Shown here piece after piece: positions 23,082-47,395 of a stretch of DNA of 64,000 bases (positions are counted from its first letter, which is position 1; each line of letters starts with the position of its first letter). The notes beneath the pieces were generated by a model. The model worked only from the letters and a program-made list of their open reading frames with translations, had not been told where the DNA came from and ran no database searches. The stretch is from Aquatica leii. Its lineage: Eukaryota; Arthropoda; Insecta; Coleoptera; Lampyridae. Location: assembly GCA_035610365.1 (NCBI GenBank), contig CM069438.1, positions 31,799,869-31,863,868 of the forward strand, in the 5' to 3' direction. The translations under genes were made by a program, and so were the position numbers.

Positions 23082-25809
23082 ATGGAAAAGCAGAATCAAA
23101 TGAAATTATTGTTTTGGAATGTGGCAGGCATAAAAAATAAGGGAGAGGATTTCTGGAGTTACGTAGAGGGTTTTGATATGATGGTAATGTCGGAAACATG
23201 GTTGGAGGAAAAAAACTGGAAAGTATGGAAGGAAAAATTACCAGAGGGTTATAGTTGGAAGGTGGAATTTGCAACTAGAAGAGAAAGTAAAGGTAGAGCA
23301 AGGGGAGGGATATTAACGGGCATAAAAAAGAACTGGTCAGTTGAAGAAGAGGAGGGAAACGAGAAGCAAGGGAAGGGGATTGTAAGAAATTATGTGGTCA
23401 GAGAAGAAAAGGAAAAATATATAGTGTTAACAGTTTATGGGCGGGATATGAGGTTGATAAGTGAACAAATTGAGAAAATGGTACAGATGGAGGAAAATAA
23501 TAAGATTATTATAGGGGGTAATTTTAACGCGAGAACAGGGAAAAAGGGAGGAGTGATTATAGGAGGGAAAGTAAAGGGAACAGTTAGCATGGATAAAACA
23601 GTTAATAGGAATGGGAAAATGTTAGTGGAGATGTGTGAGGAAAAAGGATGGTCAATCTTTAATGGAAATATAAAGGAAGGGGGCAGAGGTGACTATACTT
23701 ATATGGGAGGGAGGGGGGAATCGGTGATCGATTACGTGATAGTGAGTGGAGAGAAAGTTTTAAAGTAAGGGATGAAGAGGAATCGGATCATCAGCCACTG
23801 GAAGTGATTTTAAAAGGAAAGGAGCTGGGAATTAAGGAGGAACAGAGGGGATGGGGAGTAAAAAAAAGTGTGGACTGAGGAAAGCATAGAAAGATATAAG
23901 ATGAAGTTGGAGCAAGTGATTTGCGGAGATGTAGGGCGGCAAGAAGGACTAAAGGAGTTGACTGCAGAGATGGAGAAGACAGTAGAAAAGAAAAGGTTTG
24001 AGAGAAGACAAGGAAAAAAGAGGAATGAATATAGGCGTATAAAGAGGAAATGGAGAAACAAGTAAAGGAAATAAAGAAAGAAATGAAGTGTGGGAATTTC
24101 TAAACAAGGAGAGAAGAAGAGATAAGAGGAGTGAAGGTTTAACGGATATAAAGGTGTGGCTGGGTTGTTTAGAGGAAACAATAGAAGGACCAGGGCAGGT
24201 GATATTGCAAGGGGTAAATGCAATACAGGAGGGGTGGGAGATAACGAAAGAGGAAATGGAGGAAGCAATAAATAGACTAAAATTAAGGAAGACGGCAGGA
24301 ACGGACGGCACGCAAGGAGAACGATGAAAATATGTAGGGGAGTGAGGGAGAGAATATATAAGGAAAATTTTTAATACAATTTGGAAAGGGGAGGAATTGC
24401 CAGGGAGTTGGAAAGAAAGTTTAATTCTGCCGGTTTATAAGGGAGGGGATAGGAAGGAGGTAAAGAATTATAGAGCGATTAGTGTCACTAATGTAAGTTA
24501 TAAATTGTATGCCATGATTATACAAAGGAGGTTGTAAAAGGAAGTGGAAGAAAAAAAACTATTACCAGATTGGCAGATGGGATTTAGAGTGGGAAGAAGG
24601 GCAATAGACAATGTTTATATATTGAAACAGTTAGTGAATGGAAAGCTAGATAATAAAAAAAAGAGGTAAGGTATACGCGTTGTTTATGGACATAGAAGCT
24701 GCGTTTGATAATGTGAATAGGGAAAAACTATAGAGGGTGTTAAGGAAAAAGGGAATAAAAGAACAACTACTGAGGAAACTAGAAGGGATATATAAAGAGA
24801 CTAATAATAGGGTAAAAATAGGGGATAGTGTTAGTGAAGTGTTTTGGACGAGGAAGGAGCTAAGGCAGGGGTGTCGTCTTAGCCCTATTTTATTTGCACT
24901 GTATATAGGGGACATAGAAGAAGTGTTGAAGAGAGGTCAGTGTGGTGGGGTTGTAATTAAGGGAGGGATTAAAGTGTGGGTGTTGGTATATGCAGACGAT
25001 ATGGTCATGGTGGCAAAAAATGAGTTAGAGATAAAAATACGATAAAGAGGTATCTGGAAAGGAAAGACTTGGGTTTAAACGTGAGAAAGTCTAAGATGGT
25101 AGTTTTTCAAAAAGGGAGAGGAGGGAAGAAAAAGGAGGAGTTAAGTTGGGGAGAACAGAAGATAGAGGCAGCGAATGAAGTGACATATTTGGGATATAGG
25201 CTAAGGTTTGATAATAAATATTGGAAATGGATACTAGGTTTAGACAGGGTGACGCCAGGGTACATAATAGAGGAGGAGGGGAAGTTAGAGAAGATTAGAA
25301 TAGAAGCAGGGAAAAGGGCGATGGGTTATGAAGAGAAAATGAAGGAATGGAGAAAATGTAAAATGTTGCAATGTTGCTGGAGGACGGTAAAAGATAGCAA
25401 AAACATATATGGGCAGGAAGAAAGGAAACTGTACTATCAACGAGGAAGTTTCGCAAGAGAAGAGGTGGAAAGAAGGAGAGAGGAAGGGAGGTTAAATACG
25501 GGGGAGATAGTAAGAAGAGATAAAGATTCGCAGGTGCAAGAGAGGAAAGGAACGATAAGGGAAGAAAAGTATAACGTAAGGTATGGAAATATAGTGTCCA
25601 GGGGGGTTCCTAAGTATCTGATGGGGAGAAAAAGCTTAAGAGAGAAACGAGTTATATCCAGGTTTAGATGCGGAAATGAGAAGAATTTAAATAGGTATTA
25701 GAAGGAGGATGTAATGAGGAGATGTAGATTATGTGGGGAGGGATGGGAGGACATAGAGCACTTGAGTGAGGAGTGTGGCGCGCTAAGGGAAGAAATGAGG
25801 AGAAGGTAG
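23082..25809 (+). pseudogene. LINE ORF2 (endonuclease, reverse transcriptase), several breaks
   Basis: The endonuclease begins LLFWNVAGIKNK and keeps VMSETWLEE, GGNFNARTG, VIDYVIVSG and, after a frameshift near 23770, ESDHQPLEV. The reverse transcriptase keeps LPGSWKESLILPVYKGGD, NYRAISVTN, LRQGCRLSPILFALYI and the catalytic YADD (near 24990). The end has CRLCGEGWEDIEHLSEEC, a Cys-His knuckle at 25727-25778. Frameshifts fall near 23770, 23865-24085, 24660 and 25045. Compared with copy 2, about 80 residues after LGYRLRFDN (near 25213) are deleted. Confidence 0.8.
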
Positions 25810-26060
25810 GCTTTGCTTGGGGAGGAGGGAGGGATTGGATTGGATGAAAGCAGTAAAGGAAAGAAGGAAAAGAGGGGAGGGTTGGGTCTAAAGTATTAGA
25901 ATAGTTAGATGGTGATGAGAAAATTTTAGGGGAGAAAGTTGTTTAGTATTTTAAATTTCTGTACAAATTATATTATTATGATAAGTGAATGATGTAGGGG
26001 TAACGTAACCCATTGTAAGGTCGAATGGCAAAACAATTAACAATAAATAAATAAAAATGT

Positions 26061-26692
26061 ACTACAAAATTTCTGATGCTCGTTGTTAGTACTTTATCTA
26101 CGTTATTGAATTAAAGTTTTTATACAGACTTATCTTTTTTTTGGCTACACGAAAACCAGTGTAACAAGGATTACGAACCTCATTTTGTTACAAGCTTGGA
26201 CCTTCTGTCTTGATCAAAACTGAAGTTTTACTTAGAAAGATCTGGCGCCCTTTAAATCCTATTTATTTGAACCTCCCTTATCTCCTACTAGTGTGAGTTG
26301 GCCGTGCAAGGTTCGTAAAACCTATAGCTTGTAACACATAGGCTCCTAGATTTCTTGATCTTGTTAAGAAAAAACACTTATGTATACATATACTCAAATA
26401 AATTCTAAATAAGAATATTGTAAGAATAATGATGTTTTATTAACATTAATTTTACACAAATCGTTCTAATGGGATGCATGTATGACGGTATGACTTATAA
26501 CTTTCTGTGAACTGTGCAAAAAATGACATGCAAAGCTACGTGAAAGGAAAGAAAGACGGGGAATGTACTTCTATCGTAGATTTTAACTATTCAACAACAA
26601 ATACGTATAGTCACAAAACTTATTATATCAATAATGTAATACAATATGAATTACCTTTTAAAATAGTGACACCAAGTTATAAAAAAAAATTG
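26061..26692. other. Spacer between LINE copy 1 and the secreted-protein gene
   Basis: No gene seen. It should contain the 3' untranslated region of the minus-strand gene at 26693-27181, though I find no canonical AATAAA close to its stop. The plus-strand frame 26507-26707 has no support. Confidence 0.4.
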
Positions 26693-27181
26693 TTATCCGA
26701 ATACTGATCTGAAACATGTATTATGTTTTGTGCCAGGGCATTGATCAATAGCTCCAGCACAAATACACTGCTTATACTTATTCAAATCATCTTGACGAAA
26801 ACAATTAAAATCCGCTGATTTAGTTTTAAAAATGTAGAAATCTATAAGCGGATGAATCGACTGTGTACAAGATTCTTTTCTTCCCACCGGTAGGTTGATG
26901 CAAGTATTGTAAACGGTGCCAATACAAGGATTCGTTGTGTTGCAAATACAATTTGTAACATTTGTTAAATAATCAGTGTACATTTGATTAAAATTAAACT
27001 GCAGTATAAAATATTTCATAACAAGTGCTTGAATCGGATTGCAAAAACTGCCGGAACATTGTTGTCCTAAACACATAAATAAAATTTAAAATATTTCACT
27101 TAAAAAGTACTTACTCTGTTGTATGTGATTCGAAGCAAAACAAACATTTAGTAAAACAACGATAGCAAGAATGGACTTCAT
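26693..27181 (-). CDS. Small secreted Cys-rich protein, two exons
   Basis: Exon 1 is 27181-27115 and exon 2 is 27066-26693, joined by a 48-bp GT-AG intron in phase 1, giving 146 aa. The start MKSILAIVVLLNVCFA is a clear signal peptide, with cleavage probably after Ala16. The mature part is Cys-rich and contains one motif twice, CIC-x6-CIGT-x3-NTC and CIC-x6-CPGT-x3-NTC, each preceded by a further Cys, plus an N-terminal CSGSFC pair. Paired cysteines and small size suggest a disulfide-stabilised extracellular protein. I do not recognise the family. A TATA box 34-41 bp before the ATG implies a very short 5' leader. The first ATG gives the signal peptide, so the start is well supported. Confidence 0.8.
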
Positions 27182-27214
27182 CTTGGTGGTTAAAGACTTT
27201 TAAAATGTCATTCT

Positions 27215-27222
27215 TATTTATA
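27215..27222 (-). promoter_or_regulatory. TATA box of the secreted-protein gene
   Basis: TATAAATA on the minus strand, 34 bp upstream of the ATG, so transcription should begin only about 10 bp before the start codon. Confidence 0.5.
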
Positions 27223-28289
27223 CTTATAATTATAATTCCGTGCAAATATTTTCGCGATCTTTATAAACAAGTGTAGGTAAAGTAGTTTGTTTAACATTGT
27301 TTTTAATTCTTAGTAAACAACTAAATTATATTTGTTTTTAACTTTCATAAATCGAGGAAAAACAACAGACTACTTTGTGTTATGTTTCCACATTATTTAC
27401 ACTGTGTGTGATAGTAACGCGACCATATGACAGAATAAAACAATACAAAAATTCATACTAAAGGATTTACGCCAAAAATACAGCGGACACACTAACGATT
27501 TTTGTGTTTGGAATCCATTAACTGACACAGATACTTACATTTTTCTAAAGAAAAGCAGCAAAAATAACGTAAGTACAAAAAACTTAAATTTTTTTAATTT
27601 TTTGTTACCTACCAGAATGAACGTTAACGCTCAAAACAAAAAAGAAACATACAGCAAAACTAACAAAAACTGTAACAAAGTAAATTACAATGCGACAGTA
27701 ATACAAAATGGCGTATAGTTTTTACAACTGTGTAAAAAAACTAATTTGGCCAATAAGATGGCAAAAATTTAGCGATGTTACTCTCAGGAAATAACAATTA
27801 TGTTTATTTAAGGTTATTGGTCATTTATGGTTGCTTAGGATTTTGCTATGGTATCAAACAGTTTTAGCGTTTAGTTTAATCTGTGGCAAAGAAAACCATA
27901 GCACAAAAACTGCACTTTGAACAAAATGTAGAATATTCAAACGCATAGAAGCTTCGAGATTATTCAAGATGATTCGAGGTGATTACCGGAATGTTCTCGA
28001 AGCCAATAAAACAAAAATGTAAAAAATGTCCAAAGGAAGTTTGAAGTTTATCTAGTCAGAAGTCGGAAGTATGCAGAATCGGTTTAAATAAATAGTATTT
28101 AACATAAACAAATTCCAGTCAAAATAAACAAAAACAAAAAGTTATTTGCGAACATTATTAATCGAGTTATATATAAATTACTAGTAAGTTCTTTCTTCAA
28201 TATCGTTAGATTTTATTAGTTAGTTTCATTAAACATATTATGTATAATAAATAGTTAGTTTTTTGAATATTTATGGCGGGTTTTAATTA
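27223..28289. other. Gene-free stretch
   Basis: No gene or recognisable repeat seen; AT-rich. The right end probably carries the 5' leader of LINE copy 2. Confidence 0.4.
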
Positions 28290-31200
28290 AACATAATTAG
28301 AAAGAATCGTGTCATAATCCGAACTAACAGGATCGGAAAGGAAAAACAAACGACAAGAAGTTGTGCAAGAAGTTTTTGCAAGGAGTAAGCGAACAAAAAA
28401 AAGCCCGAGAAGGGAGGAGAGTGATAAGAAGGAGCAGAGAGTAATGGAGATGTGTAAAGAGATGATTAGAGAAATAAAGCAGATTAAGGAAGAGAACAAT
28501 AAATTAGTAGTTAATCTTGAAAAAATCAGAGTTAAGAAAAGAAAGAGAAGAGCGAAGGGAGATATGCGATATGTGGAAGAGAAAAAAATAATATCATAGA
28601 AGAGAAAATAGAAAATTTGGAAATAAGAGTGGAAGTAATGGAAAAGGAAAAGAGAAGAAAAAACTTGGTTATAAGAAGGATGGAAGGTCAAGAAGGAAGA
28701 GAAGATCGTAAAAAGCAAGTGAATAACTTGTTTAAAAATAAAATCGGAGTGGAAAAAGGTATAAAGGACGCAATTAAAATAGCAAAGAGGTTAATACTGG
28801 TAAAATTAGATTTCGTAGAAGATAAGCTAGAAATATTAAAGAAAAAAAGAAGACTAAGAGGAACAAGGATATTTATAAATGAAGATATGACCTCAGTGGA
28901 AAGAGAAGTACAAAAACAAATATAAGGATGAAAGGAAGAAGACTAAAGGAAGAAGGAAAAATAACAAAAATAGGGTTTATGATATTATGGGTTGAAGGAG
29001 AAGAGATGCACTGGAACGTAAAAAAAATAAATTAGAAAGCAGGAGGCCAAAAAACTAGAAAAAAGAGGGGTAAAGAATAAAAAAAATGTGAACTACCAGA
29101 CAAAGATTAAAGAATACGATAAGAAAAAAACGAAGGAAATAGGTTTAGTTTTTTGAAACGTTGCAGGGGTTAAAAATAAAGGATCTGAATTTTGAAAGTA
29201 TATAGAAGGGTTTGACATTGTGGGTTTAGTAGAAACGTGGCTGAAAAAGAAAGATTGGGAAAGATGGGAAGTAAATTTACCAGAGGAATATAGATGGAAT
29301 GTACAGTTCGCGACAAGAAAAGAAAAAAAGGAAAAGCGTAAGGAGGTATAATATCGGGAGTAAGAGAAGAATGGATAGTAGAAGAAGAAGAGAATAAAAA
29401 GCAAGAGCAAGGAATAGTAGTAAATCAAATATTAAAGGAAGATGAGGGTAGATATACAGTGATAACAGTGTACAGCCAAGAAATGAAACTAACAATAAAG
29501 AACTTGAAACAGCTACTGGTTGAAGGGGAGAGAGGAAAATTGATAATAGGTGGAGATTTTAACGCGAGAATTGGAGGTATGGATATGATAGTGAATGGGA
29601 AAGAAATAAAAAGAGTTACGATGGATAAGACAATAAACAATCAAGCTAGAGAGCTATTAGAGTTATGTGAGGGGAAGGAGTGGACAATACTCAACGGAAA
29701 TATGGAGGAAAGGGATAGAGGACAGTATACTTATATAATTGAGAGAGGAAAATCTATAATAGATTATGTAATAGTTAGTGGGGAGGTTTTGGATGAAATA
29801 AAAAGTTTTAAAATACGGGAAGAGGTTGACTCAGACCATCAGCCATTAGAAGTAAGGCTAAAAGGTTGGAAAAGAAAAAGAATAAATTTAGACACAATTT
29901 GGGAAGAGAAAAAGGTATAGACAGATGAAAATATTGAAGTTTATAAGAAAAAATTAAAGGAAGAACAATGGTTTGAGAAAGGAGTAGAGGAAATAGTAAA
30001 AGAACTGATCAATAAAATGGATAAAGCAGTAGAAAGGAAAAGATGCAAGAAAAAAAACTTAACGAAGTATAGAGAAAAGAAATGGTGGAATAAGGAATGC
30101 AGGGAAATCAGGAAGGACGTAAGAAGAGGTAAACGAAAGAAAAAATGATATTCAGGAATATAAAAGATTGAGATCACAATATAGAAAAAAGTGTGGTAAA
30201 AAAAAAGAGAAATATAGAAAAGAGTTGGAAAAACAAATAGAAATGTTAAAAAATAAAGGAGACATATTGAGCTTTTTGAATAAGAAAAGAAAAATGGGTA
30301 AAAGAGCGGAGATACTAATTGATGTGAAAAAATAGAGAAAACATTGCGTAAAGGTCTTAGAGGCGAAAGAAGAGAGGAAGGGTAAATTTGAAATAGAAAG
30401 GATAACAAGAAGAGGGGGCAGTACGGCTATACAGAAAGAAGAAATAGAAGAAGCATTAAGAAAAATAAAAAAAGTAAAAGCAGAAGGGACAGATGGGATC
30501 TAAGAAGAACAATGGAAATATACAGAAAAGAGAAAGAAAGAAAGAATAGGAAAAATTTTAAATAAGATATGATCTAGTGCGAAGGGTTTCCGGATGATTG
30601 AAAAGAAAAAATAATATGCTCAGTTTACAAAGACGGAGACAAAAGAGAGGTAAAAAACTATAGAGATATAAGTGTAGTAAATGTCGGATAAACAGATATT
30701 AAAGAAAGAATTAGAAGTGAAGAGAGGAAAAATTTTTGCGTTGTTTCTGAATATAAAAACAGCGATTGATAATGTAAATAGAAGTAAATTATGGAATATA
30801 TTAAGAAAGAAACAGATAGAGGAAGAACTAGTCAGAAATATAGAGGAAATATAAAGTAAAAATAGATGGAAAGTTAAGTGCAGCATTTTAGACAAATAAG
30901 GCAGAGGTGCCCAATTAGTTCTAGTTTATTTGTAGTATATTTAGAGGATTTAGAGAAAGAGTTGATGGGGCAACAGAGTGGAGGAATACTAATGGGGGGG
31001 GGAGGGGTAAAAGTGCAGGTTTTAGCGTATGCAAATGACATAGTGATTATAGCGAAGAAAGAAAAATGAAGGAGATGATAAGGACAGTAAAAAAGTATCT
31101 TGAACAAAAGTGATTAAGTGTAAATGTGGGAAAAACAAAGATAGTAGTGTTTCAAAAAAGGAGGGGAGGGAGTAATAAAAGAGTGGAGTGAAAGCGGGGA

Positions 31201-32200
31201 GACGAGGTAATAGAAAGTGTAAATAAAGTGAGTTATTTGGGTTATCGAATCAGATACGACAATAATGATGATGCGCATATAAAGTGGTTGGCAAAGAAAT
31301 GTAATAGAATAGTTGGTCAGGTGTGGGGTATAGGAGAGAGAGGGTTTAGGAAGCAAATAGAAGCAAGAAGATGGTTGTTGTTAATAATAATAATAATTGT
31401 TAATAAATTAATAAAGAGTGTGATGATGTACGGAGCGAAAATATGGAGGTGGTAGGCATGGGAGGATTTGGAGAAACTACAAGAAAAATACTGGAAATGG
31501 ATGTTAGGATTAGAAAGGCAGACGCTAGAGTACATAGTGTAAGAGGAAATGAAGTTAGAAAAGATAAGAGTACAGACGGGGAAGAAAGCAATGTGTTACA
31601 AAAAACAAATGAAAGAAAGAGAAGAATGTAAATTGCTTCAAATGTGCTGGAGAGAGTTAAGAAGAAGAAAATTAAATATGGACAAGAAGAAAGAAAAAGG
31701 TATTATGAAAGAGTTGGATATGCGAAAGAAGAGTTAGAAAAAATAAGAGAGGGGAAGTAAGAGATAAGGATATACAGAGACAAGAAACTAGAGCAAGAAT
31801 AAGAGAGGGGAAATACAATATGAGATATGCAAATATAGTAATAGATAATATTCCAAGGTACATAAAGGGCGAAAAAAGGTTGAAATTAAAAAGAATGGTA
31901 ATAGCAAGTTTTAGATACAGAAAAGAAGAGTAAGAAAATAAGTATTGGGAGGAAGATAAAGATAGGAGATGTAGCCTATGTGGAGATGGGTGGGAAAATA
32001 TAGACCATATGTTAAAGGAATGCATAGAACTAAGAGAAGAGGAGAAAGGAAAGTTGGAGATTTTGAGAGAAGAAAGAGAAGTGGGATGGATGGAAGAAGT
32101 ATTAAAAAGGAGAAGAAGATTACAGGTAGTGTAGTAGATGCATTTGTATATAGAGAAGCAATTAGCGCTAGAGAGTTTAAGCTTTTTTTTTGTTTTATGT
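28290..32200 (+). mobile_element. Non-LTR retrotransposon, copy 2, strongly decayed
   Basis: Same order as copy 1. ORF1 lies at 28340-29030 (VVQEVFARSKRTKKSP, then NLVIRRMEGQEGREDRK and LRGTRIFINEDMTS). The endonuclease is at about 29090-29890 (FDIVGLVETWLKKKDW, GGDFNARIG, SIIDYVIVSGE, DSDHQPLEV). The reverse transcriptase is at about 30420-31070, where YADD has become YAND (near 31028). The C-terminal region runs 31228-32050 and includes CSLCGDGWENIDHMLKEC. Many stops and frameshifts. It keeps the ~80-residue stretch after the LGYR motif that copy 1 has lost, so the two are independent insertions rather than a tandem duplication. Confidence 0.8.
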
Positions 32201-32264
32201 AGTAGGATAATATTGTGTTATTATTATATTGAACAAACATTTTTTCCTTTGAACATAGAAGTGC

Positions 32265-32610
32265 TTCTATGGAGCTTAGAATCTGCCTTGGTTCACAAGT
32301 TGATTACCTAACTCTGTAGTGGTTCTTTGTTAGATTTTAGTTTGCTTTTTCAAGTTTATCGTTTTCTTTCTTACCTTTTCTGAGTTTAGAATCTGGCTTG
32401 GTTCACAAGTTGATTACCTAACTTTTGAGAAGTGTTTAGTTAGATTTTGGTTGCTTGTTTGAGTTTTTCGATTTCTCTCACGCCCTGATGAAGCACCTTA
32501 CGAAAGTGGGCGAAACGTTGGCAACTTTGGTTACAACATTGACACGGTCCAAACCCGGAAGACGTTCTTATCTTAGTATAGACTCCGGCCGTGGAAGCCT
32601 TCGCTATTGC
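32265..32610 (+). repeat. Dispersed repeat block with hammerhead-like boxes, copy 1
   Basis: Two related ~110-bp units starting GAGYTTAGAATCTG (32272 and 32382) are followed by a conserved segment: CCTGATGAAGC, a hairpin-like stretch and GCGAAACGTTGGCAAC (32484-32526), then CCAAACCCGGAAGACG and GTGGAAGCCTTCGCTATT. The same order recurs at 55100-55430 and both copies stop matching just after CGCTATT, which marks a sharp 3' boundary. Penelope-like retroelements and animal retrozymes are known to carry hammerhead ribozymes in terminal repeats; no protein of either kind is visible here, so the link is an inference. Confidence 0.65.
32485..32516 (+). ncRNA. Hammerhead-like core (CTGATGA ... GAAAC)
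   Basis: Both conserved hammerhead boxes are intact: CTGATGA 32485-32491 and GAAAC 32512-32516, separated by a sequence that can form an imperfect stem II. Against function: one extra A lies between box 1 and the stem, and I cannot draw a convincing stem I from the flanks. Treat it as a candidate only. Confidence 0.35.
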
Positions 32611-32640
32611 AAAACTTTGTTTATATAATTATTTAAATAA

Positions 32641-33225
32641 AACAGAAAAAAGTTAGTTAAATTACGGCTACATAAATATGAGCACTTTTCGATAACATAG
32701 ATTCAAAAACACAAAGTTTCAATATTACGAAAACTACAAGCAACCATGTACAAACAATACAAATGAGTTATACATAATCGTAAATGTTAGCAATGAAAAG
32801 TATTGAGATAATAAGATTAGAAAGATAAACAGAATGTCAAATCATGAAGATTTTTATTGGTTTAGTTTATGTTTAACTGGAACCACACCGTGACACTGAA
32901 ACGATAATAAGTTATAAGATTGTGGCATAATTATTGGATGTGTCTTGCATAGGAGAAATGTTTGCATTTGTGAGTTATGATACGATTAAAATCGAAAAGC
33001 TTTTTACAAATATTACTCATACATTTCTGGTCGATGAGTTTATTGGTCGAAACAAGAACCAGTTTTGCGGTCACGTACCGTTGCACGATGCGTGAACCAC
33101 TGCCGCAAATTAAAATGGATGATTGAAAGATCTTCTGTCAAATTCACGTAAACACAAGTAGTAACGTTTAAAATTAAATTAAACAATCACTTAACATGTA
33201 ATTAATAAATTAATTAATAAAAAAA
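32641..33225. other. hppy: Spacer and 5' region of the happyhour gene
   Basis: No separate gene. The promoter and 5' leader of the kinase gene must lie here or further left; no TATA box at a useful distance was seen. The ATG at 33226 follows an A-rich stretch. Confidence 0.4.
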
Positions 33226-45568
<12,343 letters not shown>

Positions 45569-45597
45569 ACGTAAGGTTAGTTTTAATACCGAGTGAT

Positions 45598-45694
45598 CAT
45601 TAAATCAAGTTTGAATAGAAATGCTGTTACGCGGTGTTTAAACGAATAAAAGAAACGCGCAGTCAAATTATTCTATTCATAACTTGATTTAATG
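45598..45694. repeat. Inverted repeat across the happyhour 3' end
   Basis: Arms at 45598-45620 and 45671-45694 (CATTAAATCAAGTT... and its complement) are near-perfect for about 23 bp with a 50-bp loop. The loop contains the polyadenylation signal AATAAA. It could fold in the 3' untranslated region, or be a small foldback element. Confidence 0.6.
45645..45650 (+). terminator. hppy: Polyadenylation signal of happyhour
   Basis: AATAAA 77 bp after the stop codon, in the loop of the inverted repeat. Confidence 0.6.
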
Positions 45695-45699
45695 GAAAG

Positions 45700-46660
45700 T
45701 ATTTCTTTCTATTGTTATACTGTGGGATCTGACATGGGGGCGTGGCGACGTGCAATATAGCGTAGAAAAGCCATTTTGAATATTAGTTACGTATATTATA
45801 ATTATCTTGAGTGGTCAACGCATTTTATAAACGGTGGCATTAAATTCTGGACTACATGAATCGCGGTTTTACGTCTGTAAACATCAAATCTACCGTTCGT
45901 AGATCTGTTAAGTCAACAGTAGCTGTGTTAAAGTCTAGACACGCCTTGCACGTGTGTTCAACGGCCCAATTTTTTCCTAACATGGCAGTGGGGCTTGTCT
46001 GCGGATTCCGCCGTATCAACTCTTGGTTAGTTGCGCAGGGAGTTTTGTACCTAAAACTTCAAAGGTACCGACAGCGAGTGATTCTACTGCTTCTATAAGC
46101 TTTATACTGTGGTTAAGGTATCTCAACAGCTGTTCCCTCCAATTGGTCGTAATGCTGTTCGCAGTAACGGAATTCGGTTTCCATGTAACATAGGTTATCA
46201 GAAGATGCATTCGGGACAGTTCTTATAATTCGTACAAAGTAAAAGAAAGTGCATGTAACCAAAGTTGCTACGATAACACAGAAAAATCAAATCGCGCTCT
46301 AAAATGAGAATGTATCCTTACCCTAGAAGCTTTCTCACATCAAACACATCCGAAACCGCACCTAAGTGTTATTCTGAATTAAATAAAATGACGTTAAATC
46401 ACTGGCATGGAAAAACTGCAAATTTACTTTTGGAAATAATTTCACATTCGATTCTTGTAGCTATTTGTCAAAGCTAACACTATTCCTGATACGTACGTAC
46501 GATGTGGATCACGCCGACCACACAACTGCGCCGCGCAGCTATCTATCTCGTAGGCGAACGCGCTTTGCATCTCGCCTTCCTCGCTACCCGCTCCCACAAA
46601 AGCGTATTTTATTTTGTTTTTGAAAAATACGATCTCAACTTCCAAACAATGATCGGAGGA
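45700..46660. other. Gene-free stretch
   Basis: Nothing identifiable. The frames at 45856-46098 (+) and 46442-46645 (-) have no family resemblance that I can see. The GC-richer patch at 46490-46600 may be old repeat. Confidence 0.4.
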
Positions 46661-46663
46661 CTT

Positions 46664-47395
46664 TGAGATGAAATGTGAATTAAAGATTCGTGTTCAGGAT
46701 GGACAAAATACTAAAGCAAATCAAGACCAAAACAGCCAAACAATGGTCGGAGACAACAATCTAAAGCCCATCTTAATAAGCAGTTTCATGTACCCAGAAG
46801 ACGTGGGTTTAGTAGCTGACGCCATAGGAAAAATTCAAAAGCTACTAGATAGCTGAAAAACCTGAAGATAGAAGTCAATTCAAATAAATAATCAAAGGAA
46901 ACCAACCAGAACAATGAGATACACTAGAAAATCTACAAGATTATATTGTATGCTGAATAAAACGATCCTAGGTCATAATCATATCGATTGAGTGAAACTA
47001 AAAACTCACAACGCAATAGCGCTTATGTGGTAGAAAGCTAGACCTTACAGAACAAACACTAAGGACAAATAATCGCAATGGAAACTGAATAACTAAGGAA
47101 AATTATAGGAATACCCAAATGGAGTGATGTAAGTACCGAGAAGATAAGTGACACTACACAACAACCATGAGTACTTGAAATAATAGAAACCAGATTAGGC
47201 ACATCACAAAAATAATTAGAGAAGGATGACTCACAAAAATAATGGATATGGGAAAACCAATAAGAGGTAGTAGAAATTAGTTGGACCAGATAGATAAGCG
47301 AGGAAAAGACTAACAAATAGGCAAACCTGGGCGAAGGGAGGACTAGATCCACAATACGACGCCTGAAAGAACAGAAGCGTCCGAGAAGAAGAAGT
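46664..47395 (+). pseudogene. LINE reverse-transcriptase remnant
   Basis: PILISSFMYPEDVGLVADAI (46768-46827) aligns with the FMYADDVALVADT catalytic region of insect LINE reverse transcriptases, with YADD changed to YPED. KIQKLLDS and KIEVNSNK follow, as expected after the catalytic motif. Stops and frameshifts follow. The 5' part is missing. The clade cannot be told. Confidence 0.55.

Larger units (their letters stand above)
22249..26060 (+). mobile_element. Non-LTR retrotransposon, copy 1
   Basis: Order: ORF1, apurinic-type endonuclease, reverse transcriptase, C-terminal Cys-His knuckle, then an AATAAATAAATAAAA-like tail at 26042-26056. The clade is jockey/I/R1-like; I cannot place it more precisely. 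The sense strand is purine-rich, which opens long false frames on the other strand. It is the same family and orientation as 28290-32200. Confidence 0.85.
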
